A stretch of DNA of 11,216 nt from Saprospiraceae bacterium (GTDB taxonomy: Bacteria; Bacteroidota; Bacteroidia; Chitinophagales; Saprospiraceae): NCBI GenBank assembly GCA_029262975.1, contig JAJCYJ010000739.1:1-11216 (forward strand), read 5' to 3'. The position numbers were made by a program, and so were the translations under genes. Below are positions 1 to 7,300 of the stretch, in pieces; within the stretch, counting starts at the first letter, position 1, and each line of letters opens with the position of its first letter. The notes under the pieces are model-generated. The model saw only the letters and a list, made by a program, of their open reading frames with translations, made no database searches and was not told the DNA's origin.

Positions 1-165
1 CATAATCCCAAAAGTCACTATCGTCTGGGTGCCACTAATAACTGGCATAAATATTTTACTCCTCAATATGCAAAATGGTTTGATGAAGAGGCAGGAGAAG
101 CATTACAATTACTTGGCTTACCACTAACTTCTGACATTATAAAAGAAAGTGTAAATTCTAAATAA
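1..165 (+). CDS. Sulfotransferase family protein, C-terminal fragment (5' end outside window)
   Basis: Only the last 54 codons and a TAA stop are present, open at the left edge. The peptide contains YRLGATNNWHKYFT, which matches in spacing the RKGxxGDWKNxFT motif that binds the 3'-phosphate of PAPS in cytosolic-type sulfotransferases: Arg8, Gly10, Asn14, Trp15, Phe19 and Thr20 align. The following stretch (Trp27-Phe28-Asp29, then Ala-Leu-Gln-Leu-Leu-Gly-Leu) resembles the usual C-terminal helix of the family, which often ends near a Leu-Gly-Tyr. Family members move sulfate from PAPS to a hydroxyl or amino group of a sugar, lipid or other small molecule in the cytoplasm. The substrate cannot be read from this fragment. 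The next gene, a glycosyltransferase starting 11 bases downstream on the same strand, makes a sulfated surface glycan the most reasonable guess. The catalytic His and the 5'-PSB loop lie outside the window. Confidence 0.78.
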   Translation, partial: HNPKSHYRLGATNNWHKYFTPQYAKWFDEEAGEALQLLGLPLTSDIIKESVNSK

Positions 166-176
166 ATGCTATCCTA

Positions 177-2396
177 GTGCAACGCGATCCAATTATTTCC
201 ATCGTAACTCCCTTTTTTAATACCCTGCCCGAGATCTTTATTGATACGGTAAATAGTATATTAAATCAGTCTGTTACAGATTGGCATTGGATTATTGTTA
301 ATGACGGCTCTTCACAACCCGAATCACTCAAATATTTAAAAAGTCTAACACAGCTCCATCCGCGTATAAAAGTTCTTGAACATCAAAACAACAAAGGATT
401 AAGTACTGCAAGAAATACAGGCATTAATTCAGTTCGGACACCTTATTTATTTTTAATTGACAGCGATGACACAATTCATCCAACCGCGTTAGAAAAATTT
501 TATTGGTTTTTGGAAAGTAATTCCAATTTTGACTTTGTAAACAGCTATACCATAGGATTTGGTGCTAAAAACTATCTGTGGCAAGAAGGGTTTCATAACT
601 ATTCCGGCTTTATTAAAAGAAACCCGGTTATCCCCACTGCACTATTTAGGACTGAATTATTCCGAAAGATCGGAGGATATGATGAGTCTATGAATGAAGG
701 GTTAGAAGATTGGGATTTTTGGTTGAAATGTGCTGCCAATGGTCATTGGGGTTATACAATTACTGACTTTCTCACCGGTTATCGCACGCGCGAGAATCAT
801 GAAGACAAATGGAAAAACTGGAATGATAAAGGGTTACATCATTTTAGAAAAGTCGCTCAAAATAAATATCCCAATCTGTCGATAAAATCCTTTCCCGTTA
901 TTAAAAGGATAACATATAAAATTAACGAAAAAATAGAATGGGGAATAAAAGATTATACAATTCAACCATCTTCTAAGCCTTCATTACTATTTATCATTCC
1001 TTGGATGAAAATAGGAGGTGCTGATCAATTTAACCTTAACCTGATTAAACAATTTTCGGAAGAATTTTCAATATCAATTATCTGCACACTTGAGACAGAA
1101 CATGAATGGCAAGAAGAATTTGAAAAATATATTCACGACATCTTTATATTACCCAACTTTCTTCATCAAAAAGACTATTGTTCATTTATCTCAGCTATAA
1201 TAAGCAATCGTCGAATTAAATTCATTTTTCTTTCTAATTCGGCCTTTGGTTATATGATGTTACCATATATTAAAACAAGACACCAGGAGACAAAAATTGT
1301 TGACTATTGTCATATCGAAGAAGCCTGGAGAGAAGGGGGTCATCCAAAATATTCTATAAATTATGGCGCTTATCTAGATCGGCAATTTGTAAGTTCAGAC
1401 TATTTAAAAGATTGGATGATAACCCGCGGAGCTGATCCCGTCAAAATAAAAACTGTTTATATTGGTATTGATCCTGACCTTTATGCTCCTGATCTATCAA
1501 AATGTGCAGCACTAAAAAAAGATAAGGGCGTTGACCCGGAAAAATCACTTATAGTTTTTGCAGGAAGACTAAATTCACAGAAACAACCTGACGTCTTAAT
1601 TCAATCTGCCCGGCAGTTGTCTTTAGTTTCTTCTAATTTTATTCTAATAATAATCGGAGATGGGCCGCAACAAAATGTAATTAAAGAAGGTATTGAAAAG
1701 TATAGATTAGAAAAGCTGGTACGATATATCGGGGCCCTTCCTAATGAAGAGGTAAGAGATTGGATGAATGCCGCTGATGTTTTCTTTCTTCCTTCAGCGC
1801 ATGAGGGAATCGCATTGTCGATTTTTGAAGCCATGTCATTAAGTTGTGCTATTCTGGGAGCTGATGTAGGTGGTCAATCCGAATTAGTCGATTCAGCAAC
1901 AGGAACCCTCATCCCGTTAGGCACCAAATCAGACCAAATTAATCTTTATTCCCAGGAGTTAAAATGGTTGATTGATAATCCATCTGCTACTAAAGTAAAA
2001 GGACAAAATGCAAGAATGAAAATTATCGATCACTTCTCTATTGATAAAACTGTCAAAACAATTAAAAATGAAATCTTAACACCTATCGAATTGTCAAGAT
2101 TTATATATCAAGATGAGCGTTTTCGGGCTTCTGGAAGATTGGCAATCGAAGGCTATAATAACATGTTAGAACTTAGTAAAACCAGTATCCTAGATTTTAA
2201 CAGAGCCGATGTGTTTAACAGAGCTCAAGGCAAAGTTATTTTTAATAGTGGCATTTATACTTTAATCGGAAGTCTTCTAAAAAGGTTTTACAATTTTGGA
2301 TTGAATAACAATCTTATGGTCATCCCAAAAGTCATAAAGAGAACTGGCAGAATCATGGCTCGTGCTGGCAGACACTTAATGAACATAGACGACTAA
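177..2396 (+). CDS. Bifunctional glycosyltransferase: N-terminal GT2 (GT-A fold) plus C-terminal GT4-like (GT-B fold)
   Basis: The 739-residue protein has two transferase modules. Residues 6-245 are a GT2 domain: an ISIVTPFFN opening strand, Asp-Gly-Ser at 43-45 for the nucleotide sugar, Asp-Ser-Asp-Asp at 95-98 as the metal-binding DxD, and Glu-Asp-Trp at 177-179 as the likely catalytic base region. Residues 268-632 are a GT-B domain of GT4 type: an N-terminal strand with Gly-Gly-Ala-Asp at 280-283, VFAGRLNSQKQPD at 460-472, Gly-Asp-Gly-Pro at 494-497, and the EX7E donor-binding motif at Glu543 and Glu551. The last 100 residues are basic and unassigned. No signal peptide or transmembrane segment is evident, so it should act in the cytoplasm, adding two sugars to a polysaccharide, O-antigen or similar acceptor; donors are unknown. 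It sits 11 bases after the sulfotransferase gene, as in an operon. The start is uncertain: no in-frame ATG precedes the GT2 domain after the upstream stop at 159-161, leaving GTG at 177. Confidence 0.88.
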   Translation: MQRDPIISIVTPFFNTLPEIFIDTVNSILNQSVTDWHWIIVNDGSSQPESLKYLKSLTQLHPRIKVLEHQNNKGLSTARNTGINSVRTPYLFLIDSDDTIHPTALEKFYWFLESNSNFDFVNSYTIGFGAKNYLWQEGFHNYSGFIKRNPVIPTALFRTELFRKIGGYDESMNEGLEDWDFWLKCAANGHWGYTITDFLTGYRTRENHEDKWKNWNDKGLHHFRKVAQNKYPNLSIKSFPVIKRITYKINEKIEWGIKDYTIQPSSKPSLLFIIPWMKIGGADQFNLNLIKQFSEEFSISIICTLETEHEWQEEFEKYIHDIFILPNFLHQKDYCSFISAIISNRRIKFIFLSNSAFGYMMLPYIKTRHQETKIVDYCHIEEAWREGGHPKYSINYGAYLDRQFVSSDYLKDWMITRGADPVKIKTVYIGIDPDLYAPDLSKCAALKKDKGVDPEKSLIVFAGRLNSQKQPDVLIQSARQLSLVSSNFILIIIGDGPQQNVIKEGIEKYRLEKLVRYIGALPNEEVRDWMNAADVFFLPSAHEGIALSIFEAMSLSCAILGADVGGQSELVDSATGTLIPLGTKSDQINLYSQELKWLIDNPSATKVKGQNARMKIIDHFSIDKTVKTIKNEILTPIELSRFIYQDERFRASGRLAIEGYNNMLELSKTSILDFNRADVFNRAQGKVIFNSGIYTLIGSLLKRFYNFGLNNNLMVIPKVIKRTGRIMARAGRHLMNIDD

Positions 2397-2448
2397 AGGT
2401 TGAAATGTTTTGTGAAAAGCGCATGGGAAGAAGTTAACTACTTTGCAC

Positions 2449-2484
2449 AAAAAAAGCCCCAGGGAAGATCTGGGACTTTTTTTT
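2449..2484. terminator. Bidirectional intrinsic terminator between convergent genes
   Basis: An A-run (2449-2455) is followed by a stem CCCAG (2458-2462), a seven-base loop, the complementary CTGGG (2470-2474), and eight T (2477-2484). The stem extends through one C/A mismatch to a G-C pair and then A-T pairs. The A and T runs on both sides let it stop transcription from the glycosyltransferase gene on the plus strand and from the S74 gene on the minus strand. It lies 52 bases after one stop codon and 14 bases beyond the other. Confidence 0.85.
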
Positions 2485-2498
2485 AACTTCTATATTTT

Positions 2499-4211
2499 CT
2501 ATCGTTGCAATATCATTTTTTGTGTTGAGATGACACTACCATCAACTAATAGAGAATAAGTATATGCCCCAGTTGGTAATTCATCTGCTCTTATTTTAAG
2601 TACTCCTTTGCCAAATTCTGAGATATTTATCTCCTTGATCTTCTGGCCTTTTAAATTCATTATCATTATAGAGGCCGAACCCGAATTCGCAGGTATTGAA
2701 TAAGAAATTTGTGTGTCTGTATCAAATGGGTTAGGAATGTTTTGTCCTAAAAAGGCTTGATCACTTCCGTCTAAGTTTACTTCACTCACTACAAGTTTAT
2801 CAACTGCATCTTTTAATTCAAGAACAAGTGATCTTAATTCCTCGTTTTCCAATTGTAACTCATCTATTCGAATACTTTGATTTTCAACTATTGCATTCTG
2901 ATCTTTTATAGCATTGATTAACAAATATTCAATTTCGTCGTGAATCTTTAAGAAGTTCTCCTGTTGATTCATAAATCCTGTCCCATCTGTATACTCTATG
3001 CCACCAATATGCTCAGACACCAATTCTGGAACGAATTTCTGTAATTCTTGTGCAGCTAATCCAACATGAAGTCTTGTTGATTTAAATCCTGAAGAAGCTT
3101 TATAATTATAAGTTATTGGATTTAATTTCAAAACCTCTTTTAGTCCTTTGTCAAAAGAATTAATATTATTTTTTAATCGTTTGTCGGAAGGAATTGATCC
3201 TGCTGGTGCTGTCACGCTGCCAAGAGTAGAAATATTTCCGTTGGCATCGATACGTGTTACAGCTACAGCTCCAGCTCCGGGGTTAGCATAAAATACATGA
3301 CCTCTATTTCCTCCTGTATTAAACATTTGCAAATCAAAACCACCCGTGACCTGCTCAATCCCACCAACATATAATGAAGTCTCATTCATATCACTGGCCC
3401 TTCTTACCCTCAATCTATCTGCAACAAGTTCTCCGGTCAAATCAAGCGCATAATCGGGAGCAGTTGTCCCTACCCCTATACGACCAGCGCTGGTGACAAC
3501 AAAATCATCCGTATCCTGACCACCTGTGTTCTCTATATGAAATTTAGCTGCAGGATTTGTCCCGGCACCTATACCAATCTCATCGTTTCCGGCGATTACA
3601 AAAGCTTGACTGCTTGCTCCCGGTAAGATTCTAAAAGGAAGTGAAGATCCGGCATTTACATCTCGAATAAAGAATCCCGCTTCATTTCCGGCTACATCCC
3701 ATGTCTGAGCAGCAAATCCTGAACTACCATCCTGCTCTAATCTAAGAGTAGGTGTGTTTCCATCTACAACATGAAGTTCTACAACAGGATTACTTGTCCC
3801 GAATCCTACTCTGCCAGCATCATCCACATAGAGTGAATGTTGTGGGGCATTAGCTTCTAAGGACATAATTCTCCTTCCAGTATTTTCATGTACAATACCA
3901 TAATAGTTGCCACCTCCATTGGAAGTGTCATTTATTTGAATACACCAATCAGCACTCGGAAAACTAGCACTTGTACTAGTGTCTAAAAAATGTATTCTAA
4001 GGTTATTTTCTTTTAACCGTAATGTTTTAAATCCAAAAGATTCTCCATTGACGCAGTCTTGACCTATACAGGCGCTGCCATCAACAATAAGGTCATCAAG
4101 AATCTGCTGATCCTTAAAATTTATTGGCTTGGCTGAATCAGGTTGTGCGTAGACCTGGCCACTCACAAATAGTAATAGAAGAAATAGGAATAGTTTATTT
4201 TGGTGTCTCAT
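2499..4211 (-). CDS. Secreted tail-fibre-like protein with peptidase S74 chaperone domain and T9SS type A sorting domain
   Basis: The 570-residue product opens with a signal peptide (MRHQNK, a Leu/Phe-rich core, cleavage probably after VYA at 20-22). Residues 30-340 form a Gly-rich region with three copies of a motif like AGRVGFGTSNPxxELHV, near 132-148, 209-227 and 242-259, typical of trimeric tail-fibre and adhesin stalks. SDKRLKNNI at 342-350 starts the S74 intramolecular chaperone domain. Ser342 and Lys347 match in spacing the Ser/Lys dyad of phage endosialidase chaperones, and Gly-Leu-Ala-Ala-Gln-Glu at 384-389 is a further family signature. Residues 434-474 form a predicted coiled coil (SIRIDELQLENEELR). 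Residues 488-570 are a T9SS type A sorting domain: LGQNIPNPF, a central NLKGQKI, and ELPTGAYTYSLLVDG. The protein should pass Sec, then T9SS, and appear on the surface or outside the cell as a homotrimer. The ligand is unknown. The ATG at 4211 directly precedes a good signal peptide; no Shine-Dalgarno is visible, as usual in this phylum. Confidence 0.9.
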   Translation of the reverse strand: MRHQNKLFLFLLLLFVSGQVYAQPDSAKPINFKDQQILDDLIVDGSACIGQDCVNGESFGFKTLRLKENNLRIHFLDTSTSASFPSADWCIQINDTSNGGGNYYGIVHENTGRRIMSLEANAPQHSLYVDDAGRVGFGTSNPVVELHVVDGNTPTLRLEQDGSSGFAAQTWDVAGNEAGFFIRDVNAGSSLPFRILPGASSQAFVIAGNDEIGIGAGTNPAAKFHIENTGGQDTDDFVVTSAGRIGVGTTAPDYALDLTGELVADRLRVRRASDMNETSLYVGGIEQVTGGFDLQMFNTGGNRGHVFYANPGAGAVAVTRIDANGNISTLGSVTAPAGSIPSDKRLKNNINSFDKGLKEVLKLNPITYNYKASSGFKSTRLHVGLAAQELQKFVPELVSEHIGGIEYTDGTGFMNQQENFLKIHDEIEYLLINAIKDQNAIVENQSIRIDELQLENEELRSLVLELKDAVDKLVVSEVNLDGSDQAFLGQNIPNPFDTDTQISYSIPANSGSASIMIMNLKGQKIKEINISEFGKGVLKIRADELPTGAYTYSLLVDGSVISTQKMILQR

Positions 4212-4386
4212 CAGTGAAAAATTTTGTGAAAGTTAAAGAAAACATATCGTATGAAAAAATAATTGTAGGTGTTTTTTGACATCGAATAGATACGACTTTA
4301 CAAATTATAAACTGGCTGCTTATGTAATAGAAAAATATTGTTATATTAGGTCTTATATTTTTTCTAGCATAGCCAAAATTAAAGTC
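4212..4386. promoter_or_regulatory. Divergent intergenic region with presumed promoters for two T9SS-cargo genes
   Basis: This AT-rich gap separates the two divergent start codons and must hold the promoters of both genes unless they lie further away. On the minus strand TATGTTTT (4246 down to 4239) is one mismatch from the Bacteroidota -7 box TAnnTTTG and would give a short leader, but I see no -33 TTTG at proper distance. On the plus strand TATATTTT (4354-4361) is also one mismatch away. TTGACA (4276-4281) with TACAAA (4299-4304) at 17-base spacing resembles a sigma70 promoter, though that layout is not the norm in this phylum. No operator-like palindrome stands out. The exact promoter positions are not supported. 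Confidence 0.35.
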
Positions 4387-7300
4387 ATGAATTGCATCAA
4401 CTTCTTCGGACGTTACTCGTCAATAGCATTTACAATTATATTTTCACTAGTACTTACAAGCGGAATCAGTCAATTGACTTTCGAACAATCCTTTACGCCC
4501 GCGACTATCGGGCCAGGTGGTACAACTACTTTAAGCTTTAAGATTACCAATAATTTTAGCACAACAGCCGCAGAGAACCTCGCATTTACGAATACTTTGC
4601 CGCCGGAGCTAATGATTGCTTCACTGGCAAATGGCTCAACTACTTGCCCAAGTGGTCAATTAGCAGCTCCTGCTAATGGCTCTACCATCAGCTTTAGTAA
4701 CGGTAGGTTGGGTGCTTTAAAATCTTGTAACATAGCGGTTAATGTCACGAGTAGTACAATTGGCGGTCCTTATACGAACACTACAGGAGACTTAACATCT
4801 AATATAGGCAATCACGGTACATCTGCTGCAGACCTTACTGTAGATGGCAATCGACCGGGCTTTAGTAAGTCGTTCAGTCCATCAACGATTAGTCCTGGCG
4901 CCTCCAGCAGATTGGTCTTTACGATAGATAACACCGCCAATAATAGTGATCTAAGATCCATTGGCTTCGTTGACGATTTTCCGGGCAATTTGATAGTGGC
5001 GTCACCATCAAATGCAACCACAACCTGTGCAGTGGCCTGGAATCCTTCACCAGGTGCGCATAGTGTGGGTGCATCAGGAAATGCGTTAGCAGTTGTGGCC
5101 GCGGGTCAATCATGCACATTGGAAGTAGATGTCACTTCACCTACTTCGTCTTCGTTCCGAAATATTTCTCAAGAATTATTTTCAAGCATTACTTTTAATT
5201 CGGCAGATCTTTCAAGCGGTATTGCTGTGGCGGATTTGAATGTACAAAATCAGGTTTTAACAAAGTCGTTCACTGATGACCCCGTAGCTCCAGGAGCCTC
5301 GGTCATTCTACAATTTACACTCAATAATCTCGATGCTATTAATTCCGGTCGCCCAGGATTCGGAGATTATGAGGATATGACATTTACCGATGATCTGGAA
5401 GCTGTGTTGCCAGGTACTGATGATTTGATTTTTGATAACATGATATCCAACACCTGTGGCGGAAATCTTACTGGTATGGGTACAGATCTGATTTCTTTTG
5501 ATGGTGCTACCTTAACCCCGGGAGAATCTTGTATGATAAGAGTTTCTCTGGGTATTCATGGAAATACGCCTACAGGAAGCTATTTGAATACAACAAGTCC
5601 CATCAGCTATACGGTTGGGGGTGTACCTGTATCGGGCAACACTGCATCAGACAACCTCGTATTAAGATCAGATCCGATATTGACTAAAGAATTTCTCGAT
5701 GTCACTAATCAGACTCCCGACCCGGTTGTCGCAGGTGGAGAAGATGTGCTTCTGCGATTTACGATTCAAAACACCAGCCCGCTAAATACGGCTTCCAATA
5801 TTTCATTTGTTGACGATCTAACTAAAATATTACCTTTCCCAATTGTGGCTTCGGCCGTAACCCCTAATCCTCCTTGTGGCGCCGGATCAAGTTTTACTCT
5901 GGTCTCCCTAGCCACTGAAAGACAAGGATTGGCATTGACTGGTGGAGAACTGGCAGGAGGTGATAACTGTTCATTCGATGTTACATTAACTTTACCTATT
6001 GATATTACACAAGGAGAGTATACAAATACGACAGAAGAAATTTTTGCTACGGTTAACAATGAACAAGTAACCGGAAAACCTGCCACAGACGTTTTATTGG
6101 TGGCTACGGCGCCTTCACTCGTAAAAGTATTTAGTGCTAATCAGATTGCTCCGGGAGATCAGGTTGATCTGACATTTACTTTAGAACACGGCAATAATGC
6201 TCCAGGCCCTGCGAGTTCGATTGAATTTACAGATGATCTTGGCTCCTTGATTACTGGATTAGCTTCTGATGGGAATTTGAGCACAGGTACTTGTAATGGA
6301 TCGTTGACAGAAAACCTTGGGGTGCTATCCTATTCAGGTGGATCGCTACCGGTAGACGGTGGTTGTTCTTTTACTGTAACATTAAATGTCCCCGCGAATG
6401 CACCTTCTGGTCAATACATCAATATTACAAGTGATGTGACGGCAATCGTGACGGCTGGAGGTGGCAATGTTAATGTGGTCAATGTACCTAGTTCCGATGT
6501 ACTTGAGGTACTGAGTTTGACACTGGATAAAGAGTTTATCAATGACCCGGTCTTGCCAGGCAATGCCACGACGTTAAGATTTACTATTCAAAATGAGACT
6601 GATCAGAGTGTGACCAACATCGCTTTTACAGATGATTTGGACGATGTTATTTCCGGCATGACCGCCTCTGGACTGCCAGCGAATAATGTATGTGGACTTG
6701 GATCTCAATTAGTTGCTTCTGCAGGTAGTACTTTCCTCAATTTTTCGGGAGGAAATATACCAGCGAATGGCTCCTGTACTTTTGATGTTACTGTGAATGT
6801 ACCACCGGGTACAGAGGAGGCAGAATATGGAAATTTGACCTCTGTAGTGACAGCCGATGTAAATGGACAACCTGTAACTGCACCAAGTGCGGAGGCTGGG
6901 CTTCTGGTGGCTGCTCCTAATTTGCTTACAATTGGCAAAACTTTCACTCCTGGTCAGGCAGAACAAGGAAGTGTTGTCTCTCTTGACTTTAACATAAGTT
7001 TCGAAGGTGGAGCTACTGCGACCAATATATCCTTTACAGATGATTTAAACGCTGCCCTGAGTGGTCTTGTCGCCACAGGACTTCCTGCGAGTGTGTGTAA
7101 TGGCGGCACGATATCAGGATCTAGCATCATTAGTATGACGGGGGGATCGCTTGCCCCTGGAACTTCCTGTGCCTTTAGTGTCTCTGTTACGATTCCAGCT
7201 AATGCAGCAGTAGGTGGTTATACGAACACAACAGGAATTGTGACCGCTGACAATATTTCCGGAAATTCAGCCTCCGCTAATTTACAAGTACTTCAGTCTT

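Noticed and set aside
3189..4211. Tail-fibre-like domain considered as evidence of a prophage
   Set aside because: The protein has a signal peptide and a T9SS sorting domain, and no phage structural, integrase or lysis gene lies nearby. S74 domains are found in cellular surface proteins too.
4276..4386. In-frame TTG extension adding 37 residues to the large T9SS-cargo protein
   Set aside because: It would bury a clear signal peptide behind a non-hydrophobic leader, and the stretch lies in the presumed promoter region. ATG 4387 explains the N-terminus better.
4474..7293. Regular spacing of repeated units considered as a CRISPR-like or DNA-level repeat array
   Set aside because: The period is about 370-440 bases, in phase with codons, and similarity is at protein level. 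There are no short identical direct repeats with unique spacers.
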